Source of the DNA: Thalassotalea sp. 273M-4
GTDB lineage: Bacteria > Pseudomonadota > Gammaproteobacteria > Enterobacterales > Alteromonadaceae
DNA length: 64,000 nt
Assembly (NCBI RefSeq): GCF_041410465.1
Contig: NZ_CP166961.1
Location: forward strand, 1,240,001-1,304,000
Direction of reading: 5' to 3'
Shown: one piece after another, positions 54,275 to 63,454 of the stretch
Layout of the letters: the number at the start of each line of letters is the position of its first letter
Numbering within the stretch: position 1 is the stretch's first letter
Made by a program: the position numbers and the translations under genes
The notes under the pieces: model-generated
What the model saw: the letters and a program-made list of their open reading frames with translations, nothing else
Database searches by the model: none
What the model was told of the DNA's origin: nothing

Positions 54275-54631
54275 TTAATCTCGTTGTTGTTCAATGAATA
54301 CACCAACTTCTCGTTTCGGGCTTTGCTCAGAAACGATGACTCTAATACGATGTTCGCTGTTGTCAAAGTATAACTCTAAGCGACCGTAGCGCATTTGTTG
54401 ATCTATGGGGGAGCCATATTGCGTGGCATAAAATTGCTCAATTTCTGTAAAACTTAAATCGGTAAAAAAGTTCACCATGGCCGGATAACCGTCGGTAAAG
54501 CTGGAAAAAACACGGGCGTTTTCAATAACGGGGATGTTAATTTTTTCACTGTGTGCTTGCTCGTTAGCAAACAGTTGATTTGACGTTGTAATCGTGAAAG
54601 CCAACAGCCCCAACAAGGTTAATTTTTTCAT
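54275..54631 (-). CDS. Small exported protein, unknown family
   Basis: A protein of 118 residues with a Sec signal (1-22, cleavage near LFA-N). The mature part (about 95 residues) has alternating beta strands and one helix (SFTEIEQFYATQYG), then strands GRLELYFD and HRIRVIVSE. No cysteines remain after the signal. It follows the DUF5916 gene in reverse order on the same strand, upstream by 223 bases. No family recognised. RBS AAAGGACAT precedes the ATG. Confidence 0.7.
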   Translation of the reverse strand: MKKLTLLGLLAFTITTSNQLFANEQAHSEKINIPVIENARVFSSFTDGYPAMVNFFTDLSFTEIEQFYATQYGSPIDQQMRYGRLELYFDNSEHRIRVIVSEQSPKREVGVFIEQQRD

Positions 54632-54827
54632 GCCCTTATGTCCTTTTTGATTTTTTATTTCCTATTCAGAAAAGGTAAAAAATAGAGCCTTTACCTAGGC
54701 TTAATGTAATCTTGGCGTAGAGTTTCGTCAAGCGAAGATGGCAAAAAGCTGAATTTTTTAAAATTTCTTTTTAGCGATACAGGATTTTAGTAAACTCTCT
54801 GCAATTTGATATTTAAGGGAAAGAATT

Positions 54828-55697
54828 TTGAAACATTGCGCTATTTTATCGATGGACTGTCTTGATGACTTTGAAGTCTATGACCATTTACTCGATCAAC
54901 CGATGCTGGCGCACGGTTGGCAAACCCACTTAGTTTCTTGGCGTGATCGCAGTATTCATTGGGATGACTTTGATGTTGTTCTAATTCGAACACCTTGGGA
55001 TTATCAAGACGATGCTGAGGCATTTTTAGCGGTGTTAGAGAACATCGAAGCGTCTTCGGCAAAACTGTACAACAGCCTCGAAATGGTTAAGTGGAATATT
55101 AATAAAAAGTATCTGCAAGAACTTGAGCAAAAGGGCGTTTGTATTGTTCCAACCCTATGGTTTGAAGCCTATAGTGAACAAGATATTGAATCTTGGTTTG
55201 ACCATTTCAACACAGATCAAATCGTTATTAAGCCATGTGTTAGTGCCAATGCAGATAATACCTATTGGTTGACCCGAGCTAATGTTAACCAACACCTTGA
55301 CGCCATTAAAGCGGTGTTCGCTAGCCGAGATTTTATGGTTCAACCTTTTATGCAAAACATTTTAGAGGAAGGGGAATATTCTTGTTTTTACTTTAATGGT
55401 CAATACAGTCACAGTATTTTAAAAACACCAAAAGAAAATGACTTTAGAGTGCAAGAAGAGCATGGTGGCAAGTTAACCACAGTCGAACCTGAATTAAAGC
55501 TTAAACAAGCAGCCGAGCATGCGCTACAGCAACTTTTTGAAATGCCAATGTACGTTAGAGTCGACTATGTGCGTATGGGTGATGAATTTGCGATGATGGA
55601 GGCCGAGCTTATTGAGCCCTCATTATATTTTAATATGGATGAAAGTTCGGCGCTTAAGTTTACTCAAGCTTTTGTTGCCAAAATGGGCGAATCCTAA
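54828..55697 (+). CDS. Stand-alone ATP-grasp protein (glutathione synthetase-like fold)
   Basis: A cytoplasmic protein of 289 residues starting at TTG 54828, preceded by AAGGGA; the in-frame ATG at 54852 has no RBS. The ATP-grasp fold is read from IVIKPCVSANADNTYWL (lysine for ATP, about 132-148), FMVQPFMQNILEEGEYSCFYF (about 169-189) and the magnesium-binding end MYVRVDYVRM with EAELIEPSLYF (about 243-268). Similar proteins are annotated as glutathione synthetase-like or hypothetical, and one relative makes D-cycloserine in Streptomyces. The amino-acid or peptide substrate is unknown and no pathway gene adjoins it. Confidence 0.82.
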   Translation: MKHCAILSMDCLDDFEVYDHLLDQPMLAHGWQTHLVSWRDRSIHWDDFDVVLIRTPWDYQDDAEAFLAVLENIEASSAKLYNSLEMVKWNINKKYLQELEQKGVCIVPTLWFEAYSEQDIESWFDHFNTDQIVIKPCVSANADNTYWLTRANVNQHLDAIKAVFASRDFMVQPFMQNILEEGEYSCFYFNGQYSHSILKTPKENDFRVQEEHGGKLTTVEPELKLKQAAEHALQQLFEMPMYVRVDYVRMGDEFAMMEAELIEPSLYFNMDESSALKFTQAFVAKMGES

Positions 55698-55705
55698 ATA
55701 ATGAA

Positions 55706-55732
55706 AAGGCTTGTGTATGCAAGCCTTGTTTT
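55706..55732 (+). terminator. Terminator after the ATP-grasp gene
   Basis: AAGGCTTG (55706-55713) pairs with CAAGCCTT (55720-55727) around TGTATG, followed by GTTTT. Confidence 0.75.
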
Positions 55733-55765
55733 GAACATATATCGAGGTTTAGCCAATTAGCGGGC

Positions 55766-56512
55766 TTATTGGTAATCGTTTTTAAAGCGGTCAACCCAAA
55801 TTGCTGTCGCACCACAAATAGCCACGGGCATTAAGATTAAATTAAGTAACGGGATCATTGAAAAAAACGTCACCATGATACCAAAGCTTAAACAGACTCC
55901 TTTGTTACTGCGCAGTTTGGCGCGCATTTCATCAAAACTGACTTTATGATTATCAAAACTGAAATCACAATATTGAATTGCCATCATCCAAGCAACAAAT
56001 ATAAACCAAATAACCTGACCAATGACTGGAAGTAAAAATAAAATCAATAAAAAGCCAAGCGCCCGAGGGATGTAATAAATAAGTTTGCGCCATTCGCGTT
56101 TTAAGGTTCTTGGCACATCTTTAACAGCATCGAACAATCCGCCAGTGGAAAGCGGTTGATTAGATAAATGTAGCTCAATTTTTTCGGCCAATAAACCATT
56201 AAATGGTGCCGCTATCCAGTTCGCTAAGGTTGCAAATAAAAAAGAAAAGCACACAATCGCGGTGAGATAGAGTAATGGTTTAACAACATAGACTAACCAA
56301 CTTAAAACCTCTGGTAAATAAGCACTAATTTGTTGAGTTAGATCGGCAATAATAAAACTTAACTGATAAAACGCAAAGCCGAAAAGTACCATATTAACCA
56401 GCAGTGGCACAAACACGAAACGGCGGATCCCTGGTGTCCTAATTAAACTAAAGCCCTGAAAAAAATAGCTAAATCCGCTGCGGTTAACTTTCGGTTGAAC
56501 GCTTGTTGTCAT
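55766..56512 (-). CDS. cysZ: Sulfate transporter CysZ
   Basis: Inner-membrane sulfate uptake protein of 248 residues with four main helices and a large cytoplasmic loop. Family signatures are GFSYFFQGFSLIRTPGIRRFVFVP at the start (about 12-35, split here for reading) and the NWIAAPFNGLLAE block (about 106-118). Its place beside the smc/zipA region is conserved with E. coli, where cysZ and zipA are divergent neighbours. CysB, encoded at 17304, is the usual regulator of sulfur genes. Confidence 0.94.
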   Translation of the reverse strand: MTTSVQPKVNRSGFSYFFQGFSLIRTPGIRRFVFVPLLVNMVLFGFAFYQLSFIIADLTQQISAYLPEVLSWLVYVVKPLLYLTAIVCFSFLFATLANWIAAPFNGLLAEKIELHLSNQPLSTGGLFDAVKDVPRTLKREWRKLIYYIPRALGFLLILFLLPVIGQVIWFIFVAWMMAIQYCDFSFDNHKVSFDEMRAKLRSNKGVCLSFGIMVTFFSMIPLLNLILMPVAICGATAIWVDRFKNDYQ

Positions 56513-56773
56513 TTACCTGTCCATAAGTGTGATATATGTGTTTGAGTATACTGAGTTTGCAAAATGAAATGAACCATATAATTGTTACAAACCTTGAACA
56601 AGTTTGTTATGGTAATGAATCGAGCAAGCATCGTTGATTGGCTTTGGTTATTTGCCCACTTTATTGATTGCAATTGCAAGCGTATTTGCCGATCATAGTC
56701 ATTCACAACACCTAGCCTTGACCATAACACATATAGAGAATAATTCTGTTAGAACAGAGAATGATACAACTCA

Positions 56774-59700
56774 ATGCGCTTAAAACAAATTAAACTTGCC
56801 GGTTTTAAATCCTTTGTCGACTTAACCAATGTTCCGTTTCCTGACGATATGACGGCCATCGTCGGCCCAAACGGTTGTGGTAAATCCAACATCATTGACG
56901 CAGTGCGCTGGGTGTTAGGTGAGTCTTCAGCGAAAAACTTGCGTGGTGATAACATGACCGACGTCATTTTTAATGGTGCCACCAGTCGCAAACCGGTAGG
57001 GCAAGCAAGTGTTGAGCTTATCTTTGATAACAGTGAAAACCGTCTGCAAGGTTCGATGGCCGATCGCAACGAAATTTCGATTCGTCGGGTGGTAAATCGA
57101 GACGCTAAAAACACCTATTTTTTAAATGGTAGTAAGTGCCGTCGTAAAGATATTACCGACATTTTTTTAGGTACCGGGTTAGGTCCGCGCAGTTATGCGA
57201 TCATTGAACAAGGGATGATTTCAAAGTTAATTGAATCAAAACCACAAGAATTAAGGGTGTTTATTGAAGAAGCTGCGGGGATCTCAAAATACAAAGAAAG
57301 GCGCAGAGAAACCGAAAACCGGATTAAACATACCCGCGAAAACCTGCTGCGTTTGGCCGACATTCGCCAAGAGCTCAGTATTCAGTTGGAAAAGCTACAC
57401 GGTCAGTCACTAGCGGCTAATCGCTTTAAAACCTTAAAAGCGCAAGAGCGAGCGTTAAAGGCCGAGCTAGTAGCGATTAAGTGGCAACAACTTGAACAAA
57501 AGCGACAAAGTATTCACCACAAAGAACAAACAATCAGCCTTAAACTGGAACAACTAAACACCGAGTTAACCCACGTTGAGCTGGCTATGGCTAAAGGCCA
57601 AAGTGAACAAGATCAGCAAAACCGTGAGCTTAATGAGCTTAATCAGCGCAAGTTATCTTTGCATACCGATATAAGTCGATTAGAGCAAAAAATAAAGCAT
57701 GCAAAGCAGCAACGAACGGCGTTAGCACAAGAAGGCCAAAAATTAGGCATGGAAATTCAAACTTTAGAGCAACACCTAAAGCGAGAAGAGCAGCGCAAAC
57801 GCCAATGCGAACAAGACGTACTTGCCATTGAGCCGAACATTGCCTCGCTGCAAAAGCAAAAACAGCAAGCACAGCTCCAACTGCAACAACAAGAGCAACT
57901 AAACGCACAATATCAGCACAGCTGGCAACAGTTATCAGAACAAAAAAACCAAGGTATTAACGCGCTTAACATCAATGAATCACAACAAAAATCCATTCTT
58001 GCTAGCATTGAGCAAATAGAACAAAGGGTGATGCGCTTACATGAACAGCAACAAAATAGCGCTCTTGAAAAAACTCAGACCGACATCGCAGAACTTGAAC
58101 AACACATAACCTGCGAACAACAAACCCTTGCGACGTTAGAGCAAGAGCATACGCGCTTATGCAAGGTATCTGAGCAAAGTAAACAGTCTGTCCTAATGGC
58201 TGAAGAAAAACTTAAGCAAGACAATGAGCGGCGTTTAAATCTTGATGCCAGGTTGAGTGCACTGCAAGCAACGATGCACGAAGCCGAAAATTGGCAAGAA
58301 CGACAACAAGCGTTTTTGGCTCGACATCAGATTGAAACCGAAAAAGACCTATTGAGCCGTTTGCAAGTTCAAACCGGTTGGGAAGATGCGGTGGAGCAAG
58401 TTTTAGCTCATTGGCTTTATGCCAATGTGGTAACGTCTTGGCCTGCCCAGTTTGAACCTAACAAAGGCTTACTGTTGAAAAGTAGCTCTTTGAGTCCCAA
58501 AGAGGGCTCTTTAGCTCAAAAGGTGTGTAATGCGGGTCCACTGACGGTGTTTTTAAACCAAGTTTTGCTTGCCGATAATCCAGAACAAGCGCAGAGTAAA
58601 AGCTTGTCAATTAAACCACATCAATCGGTTATTTGCCCCGAAGGGGACTGGTATGGACAGCATTGGTATCAAAAAGGTGGTCAGTTAGCGCAATCTGGAT
58701 TAATCAAGCGCCAACAGCAAATTAACCAACTAGAACAAGATATTACAGCCGTACAAGCGCAGCTTAAAGTAAGTTTGAAAGAACAACAAACAGCTCAAAG
58801 TGATTTCGAGCAGGAACAAAAAAAGCGACAAGATTGCGAACAAAATATTGTTTCAGCTCAGCAAAGTGTGAGTGCATTAACCCAACAACATACGTTGTTG
58901 ATGCAGCAGTTGGCATTTAAACAAAGCCAGCAACTTGAATGGCAACAAGAGCTTGAACGTCAACAAGACGCGCTGAAACGTAATCAGCATCAGTTAGAAA
59001 AATATAAAACACAACATCAAGATTTAGTCGCGAAAAAACAACACAGCGAAGCCCAATTATATGCCCTTGAAACACAAAAACAGGTCGATGATGGTGCATT
59101 AAAAAGGCAACAACAACAGTATCAAGTTTTAACTGAACAGTACCATCAATTACAATTGGAGCTGGCGAGCGCACAATCGGCCTTGTCTTCGTTACAAACC
59201 TCACTGGTGCGTGAGAAAGAACAACTCAGAAAGTGGCATGACGAACAAGAAACCCTGATCTTTGCACAACAAGACGTTGAGTTGCCGTTACTTGAAGACG
59301 AAGACAGCTTACAAACCTTGCTCCTTCAAAGTGAAGAGCTTGAGGCTAAGTTGCTATCGTACCAGGGTTCTATCGCCGAAAACTTTGATGTGGTGCAGCA
59401 AAGCACGCAAAAAATGCAATCTTTGAGCCAGCAAATTTCAGCGCATAAAGATCAGTTATCGGCTTTGGCCATTGAAGCCGAAAGTTACAGTGTGCGCGCA
59501 AAGACCGCATTAGAGCAGTTGGGTGAAATGAACGAACAAATCTCTGAGGTATTAACCCGATTGCCAGACAACGCTAAAGAGGCGCAATGGCAAATTAAAT
59601 TGGCTCGAGTAGCAAAAGATATTTCAGCTCTTGGCGCGATTAACTTGGCAGCGATTGATGAATATGACGTTCAAAAACAACGTCAAGAATATTTAGAACA

Positions 59701-60247
59701 GCAAAATGGCGATTTAGAATCGGCATTAACGACGTTAGAAAGTGCGATCAGTAAAATCGACAGTGAAAGTAGACAAAAGTTTAAGCAAACATATGATCAA
59801 GTCAATGCCGATTTAAAAACCCTTTTTCCTAAGGTCTTTGGAGGCGGCAGCGCCTATCTCGAACTTACCGAAAATGATATGCTCGAAGCAGGCGTGACCA
59901 TCATGGCCAGACCACCTGGCAAAAAAAATAGTACAATTCATTTACTTTCTGGTGGAGAAAAAGCGCTAACCGCATTATCATTGGTATTTGCGATCTTTCG
60001 ACTAAATCCGGCGCCATTTTGTATGCTTGACGAAGTGGATGCGCCGCTAGATGACGCCAATGTTGGTCGATTCTGTAATCTTGTAAAAGAAATGTCGCAA
60101 ACAGTACAATTTATCTATATAAGCCATAATAAAATTGCGATGGAAATGGCTTCTCATCTCACAGGTGTTACCATGTTCGAACCCGGAGTATCGCGCATGG
60201 TTGCTGTTGATATTGATGAAGCTATTGCCATGGCCGAAGCATCGTAA
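56774..60247 (+). CDS. smc: Chromosome segregation protein Smc
   Basis: Structural maintenance of chromosomes ATPase that condenses and segregates DNA with ScpAB. The 1157 residues are complete: N-terminal head with GPNGCGKS (31-38) and AVRWVLGESSAKNLRG, two long Gln-rich coiled coils (about 165-500 and 670-980), a hinge between them, and the C-terminal head with signature LSGGE (1058-1062) and Walker B FCMLDEVDAPLDDAN. The presence of Smc places the organism outside the MukBEF group (enterics, Vibrio). It lies 13 bases before zipA, so they are probably cotranscribed. Confidence 0.97.
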   Translation: MRLKQIKLAGFKSFVDLTNVPFPDDMTAIVGPNGCGKSNIIDAVRWVLGESSAKNLRGDNMTDVIFNGATSRKPVGQASVELIFDNSENRLQGSMADRNEISIRRVVNRDAKNTYFLNGSKCRRKDITDIFLGTGLGPRSYAIIEQGMISKLIESKPQELRVFIEEAAGISKYKERRRETENRIKHTRENLLRLADIRQELSIQLEKLHGQSLAANRFKTLKAQERALKAELVAIKWQQLEQKRQSIHHKEQTISLKLEQLNTELTHVELAMAKGQSEQDQQNRELNELNQRKLSLHTDISRLEQKIKHAKQQRTALAQEGQKLGMEIQTLEQHLKREEQRKRQCEQDVLAIEPNIASLQKQKQQAQLQLQQQEQLNAQYQHSWQQLSEQKNQGINALNINESQQKSILASIEQIEQRVMRLHEQQQNSALEKTQTDIAELEQHITCEQQTLATLEQEHTRLCKVSEQSKQSVLMAEEKLKQDNERRLNLDARLSALQATMHEAENWQERQQAFLARHQIETEKDLLSRLQVQTGWEDAVEQVLAHWLYANVVTSWPAQFEPNKGLLLKSSSLSPKEGSLAQKVCNAGPLTVFLNQVLLADNPEQAQSKSLSIKPHQSVICPEGDWYGQHWYQKGGQLAQSGLIKRQQQINQLEQDITAVQAQLKVSLKEQQTAQSDFEQEQKKRQDCEQNIVSAQQSVSALTQQHTLLMQQLAFKQSQQLEWQQELERQQDALKRNQHQLEKYKTQHQDLVAKKQHSEAQLYALETQKQVDDGALKRQQQQYQVLTEQYHQLQLELASAQSALSSLQTSLVREKEQLRKWHDEQETLIFAQQDVELPLLEDEDSLQTLLLQSEELEAKLLSYQGSIAENFDVVQQSTQKMQSLSQQISAHKDQLSALAIEAESYSVRAKTALEQLGEMNEQISEVLTRLPDNAKEAQWQIKLARVAKDISALGAINLAAIDEYDVQKQRQEYLEQQNGDLESALTTLESAISKIDSESRQKFKQTYDQVNADLKTLFPKVFGGGSAYLELTENDMLEAGVTIMARPPGKKNSTIHLLSGGEKALTALSLVFAIFRLNPAPFCMLDEVDAPLDDANVGRFCNLVKEMSQTVQFIYISHNKIAMEMASHLTGVTMFEPGVSRMVAVDIDEAIAMAEAS

Positions 60248-60260
60248 AACAGGTCGTATA

Positions 60261-61274
60261 ATGGAAGTAAATTTTAGACTCATTCTAATTATCATCAGTG
60301 TTATTGCTATTTTAGCTATTTACTTAAATGGTCGTTATAAAATACGCAAAGGATTAAAAAATCCATATAAATTAAAAAGTAGGGCAATGGAAACCGCAAC
60401 GAGTGACCTGCAAAATGAGGTGCGAACGTATGATAATGACGGTTTTGATCAAGATGGAATTGGCCGAATCACTCCCATTGTATCTGACCTAGATGAACCC
60501 TTAACACCACCACAAGACCTACCTCAGCCTCCGCTGATGGCTGAATCGGATGATGTTGGCGACAGTCCATCTCTTGCTGACATTGAAAATTTTGATAAAA
60601 ATTTCACCCCAGTAGAAGAAGAGTTCAACTTTGGTGAGCCGAGCATTGTTGCGCCAGAGCCCAAAGTACAACCTGTGACCAACCCTGAAACAATCAGCAA
60701 ACCTTTGTCTAACAACACGGGTGAAACCGCACCAGCTGAAGTAACAACCAAGGTCGACAAACCAAGTCAAGCAAAAACTAAGGCAGAATTAAAGCGCGAT
60801 CAGCTAGAAATTGATTTTAACAACAAAGATAAAGTAGATGTGCCAGAACAAGAAGTACTGGCGTTATCGGTTGTGGTGAATGAGGGAATGATCAGCGGCG
60901 CGACATTATTACCGACTCTGCTGACTTTGGGGATGAAATATGGCGAAATGGAAATTTTCCATCGTCACCTAGATAACGCTGGTAATGGCGATATTACTTT
61001 CAGTTTGGCCAATATGGTTAACCCAGGTACCTTTGACTTAGATAATATGGAAAATTTTACCACCCAAGGTGTGACCTTATTTATGACCTTGCCAAACGCT
61101 GGCGAACCAGTCCAAGTATTTAAATACATGCTCTCGGCTGCTAAACAAATCGCCAAAGAAGTAAATGGTCAAGTATTAGACGGTAAACGCAGCGTCATGA
61201 CAGCACAAACAGAACAACATTATTTGAGTCAAATTCGAGAGTTTGACCGTAAGTGCCGATTAGCGGGTGTATAA
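60261..61274 (+). CDS. zipA: Cell division protein ZipA
   Basis: Membrane anchor that tethers FtsZ to the division site. ATG 60261 (337 aa) is chosen because it begins with the expected N-terminal helix (EVNFRLILIIISVIAILAIYL split by the short cytoplasmic-facing start); a longer open frame upstream only overlaps smc. A charged, Pro-rich disordered linker (about 45-190) leads to the C-terminal ZipA domain (about 200-335) with MKYGEMEIFHRH, FSLANMVNPGTFD and MTLPN. It ends in a terminator before the ligase gene. Confidence 0.95.
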   Translation: MEVNFRLILIIISVIAILAIYLNGRYKIRKGLKNPYKLKSRAMETATSDLQNEVRTYDNDGFDQDGIGRITPIVSDLDEPLTPPQDLPQPPLMAESDDVGDSPSLADIENFDKNFTPVEEEFNFGEPSIVAPEPKVQPVTNPETISKPLSNNTGETAPAEVTTKVDKPSQAKTKAELKRDQLEIDFNNKDKVDVPEQEVLALSVVVNEGMISGATLLPTLLTLGMKYGEMEIFHRHLDNAGNGDITFSLANMVNPGTFDLDNMENFTTQGVTLFMTLPNAGEPVQVFKYMLSAAKQIAKEVNGQVLDGKRSVMTAQTEQHYLSQIREFDRKCRLAGV

Positions 61275-61282
61275 CGCACAAT

Positions 61283-61315
61283 AAAGCCTCACTCGAATGA
61301 GGCTTTGCCTTTTTA
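61283..61315 (+). terminator. Terminator after zipA
   Basis: AAAGCCTCA (61283-61291), CTCGAA, TGAGGCTTT (61298-61306), then GCCTTTTTAA. It separates the downstream ligase from smc-zipA. Confidence 0.9.
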
Positions 61316-61429
61316 ATGTTAATGACTTGCGCCTTCCTTATTCGCTCATTAACAACTCGATAAAAACACAAATTATATAATTGAGGCACCAGCGCGTGCC
61401 GTTCGTTTGCCTCATTAAGGATAACCCAG

Positions 61430-63367
61430 ATGTTAGCAGTCAATTTCACTAACGACCAATTAGCGGTGCTTAACCAACTTGATGATACGTTAAATCCCGA
61501 AGAACTCGTGCACCTTTTCAGTTTATCAGAGCTCAATACCGAACAGCTTGTGCAAGTGCTAACAGCCGCAAACGCGCTTTATCGTTCGGGTCTTCCGGTG
61601 ATCACAGACCAACAATACGACTTATATATCTCGATGCTTAAAGACGCCAACCATTTGCATCCCTTTTTACATCAAGTTGAACCTGAAGTATTGGCCGAAG
61701 CAAAAACCGTTGAGTTACCACAGCGAATGCTATCGACCGAGAAAGCGTACTCACTTGATGACATTAAAAAATGGTTTAAGCGTATTTTAAAAGCGGCAAA
61801 TGAAATTAACGTGCCAGAGCGCGATATTCAAATTCGGGTCACCCCGAAACTTGATGGTTATGCAGCCTATGATGATGGTACAACCTTATATACACGAGGT
61901 GATGGCTATCGCGGACAAGACATCACCCGGGCGTTTGAACGAGGTTTAAAAGTGGCTCAAAACGGTCCAAGAGGCCTAGGCCCAGGTGAGATCGTGATTA
62001 AAAAAAGTTATTTTGATGCGGTATTAAGCGATCATTTTGAAAATTCTCGCAATATTCAAGCAGCGATTATTGCCGAAAAGAAAGTGGATGAGAATGTTCA
62101 AAAGGCCATAGACGATGGCGCGTGTGTGTTTTATCCGTTTGCGTTAATTGAGCATAAAACCGCGCATTTTGATGACATCATTAATCATTTTGACGCCATC
62201 GTTGAGCATATGTGGAACGTTGTTGACTTTGATATTGACGGGGTGATTCTTGAAACAACCCATGAAGAAATCAAACAACATATGGGGGCTACACGTAAGA
62301 ACCATAGATGGCAAATCGCTTTTAAAGTAAACGAAGATGCAGCCGAAGTGGAGGTGATTAATATCATTCCACAAACGTCGCGAACCGGGCGCATTTCACC
62401 GGTTGCCGAACTGGTACCAACCAAACTCAGTGGCGCGACCATTAGCCGAGTCACCGTTCATCATTACAATATGGTTAAAAGCAAAAAAATTGGCCCAGGG
62501 GCTGTTGTTCAACTCGTTAGAAGTGGTTTGGTTATTCCAAAAATTGAAAAAGTAATCAAACAGGCTGAGCCGCAATTACCTGAGCAGTGCCCTAGCTGTC
62601 ATTCGAGTTTGCTTTGGGAGTCCGATCATTTAATTTGTCCTAATAAAAGTGATTGTCCGGCTCAAACAGAAAACACCCTGATCCATTTTTTTAAAACTTT
62701 AGGCAACAATGACGGCTTTGGCCCAAAAGTTGTTGAGCGCTTAACTCAATACGGGGTCAAGCATATTCATGATATATACGCTTTAAAAGTAAGCCATTTT
62801 AGCAGTTATGGTTTTGGTGATAAAACCGCGCAAAATTTGTTTGATCAACTCAAGGCAAGCCGTGAAATTGAAATTGAAGATTGGCGTTTTTTATCGGCTT
62901 TTGGGGTCAGTCGCCTCGGTGGCGGGAACTGTGAAAAGTTGCTTCAACATCATACCTTGACTCAGTTATTTGACTTATCAGCCCAAGAGATGATCAAAAT
63001 AGATGGCTTTGCTCAATTAAGCGCAGAAGCTATTGTGGCTGGTCTTGCCAACATTAAAGAAGAATTTTTTAAAGTATATGAACTCGGTTTTAATTTATCG
63101 CAAACCCCTAAACAGGCTGATAATAACAATGTGTCATCGCCCATTACTGGCGCCGTCGTCGTTTTTACTGGCGCCATGCAGCAAGGTTCGCGCACTGATA
63201 TGGAAAAACACGCCAAATCATTAGGGGCGAAAGTGGCTAAATCGGTAACGGGTAAAACGACTTACTTAGTGACCGGAGAAAAGGTTGGTGAGACCAAGAT
63301 TAAGGCGGCCCAAGATAAGGGGGTTGAGGTTTTAACCGAGCAAGAGTACCTTGATTTGATTCGTTAG
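61430..63367 (+). CDS. Divergent NAD+-dependent DNA ligase (LigA-like)
   Basis: A 645-residue protein with the full LigA order: NAD-binding Ia region (ITDQQYD near 60), adenylation domain with nucleophile Lys140 in PKLDG and RGDGYRGQDIT, motif DIDGVILE, motif HRWQIAFKV, OB fold (TSRTGRISPVAELVPTKLSG), Cys4 zinc finger (CPSC with CPNKSDCPAQ), helix-hairpin-helix region and C-terminal BRCT (about 565-645). It differs strongly from canonical LigA: no NPRNAAAGSLRQ block (NSRNIQAAII instead) and Arg where the Ia histidine of E. coli (His23) stands. Position after zipA is that of ligA. Its own RBS (AAGGATAA) and the zipA terminator make it a separate unit. It may be the main ligase or a paralogue. 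Confidence 0.88.
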   Translation: MLAVNFTNDQLAVLNQLDDTLNPEELVHLFSLSELNTEQLVQVLTAANALYRSGLPVITDQQYDLYISMLKDANHLHPFLHQVEPEVLAEAKTVELPQRMLSTEKAYSLDDIKKWFKRILKAANEINVPERDIQIRVTPKLDGYAAYDDGTTLYTRGDGYRGQDITRAFERGLKVAQNGPRGLGPGEIVIKKSYFDAVLSDHFENSRNIQAAIIAEKKVDENVQKAIDDGACVFYPFALIEHKTAHFDDIINHFDAIVEHMWNVVDFDIDGVILETTHEEIKQHMGATRKNHRWQIAFKVNEDAAEVEVINIIPQTSRTGRISPVAELVPTKLSGATISRVTVHHYNMVKSKKIGPGAVVQLVRSGLVIPKIEKVIKQAEPQLPEQCPSCHSSLLWESDHLICPNKSDCPAQTENTLIHFFKTLGNNDGFGPKVVERLTQYGVKHIHDIYALKVSHFSSYGFGDKTAQNLFDQLKASREIEIEDWRFLSAFGVSRLGGGNCEKLLQHHTLTQLFDLSAQEMIKIDGFAQLSAEAIVAGLANIKEEFFKVYELGFNLSQTPKQADNNNVSSPITGAVVVFTGAMQQGSRTDMEKHAKSLGAKVAKSVTGKTTYLVTGEKVGETKIKAAQDKGVEVLTEQEYLDLIR

Positions 63368-63400
63368 TTACGTGCATAAGCGCGTAGCGAAAGGTATCTG

Positions 63401-63436
63401 AAAAGCCACTTAAACACTGTTTAAGTGGCTTTTTTG
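63401..63436. terminator. Strong terminator after the ligase gene
   Basis: AAAAGCCACTTAAAC (63401-63415), ACT, GTTTAAGTGGCTTTT (63419-63433) and a T-run: a 15-bp perfect stem between convergent genes, usable both ways. Confidence 0.93.
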
Positions 63437-63454
63437 TCTCAAGGCCCAATCCGT

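Noticed and set aside
56509..56730. 73-codon minus-strand frame between cysZ and smc
   Set aside because: No RBS, no similarity; it covers the probable smc promoter region.
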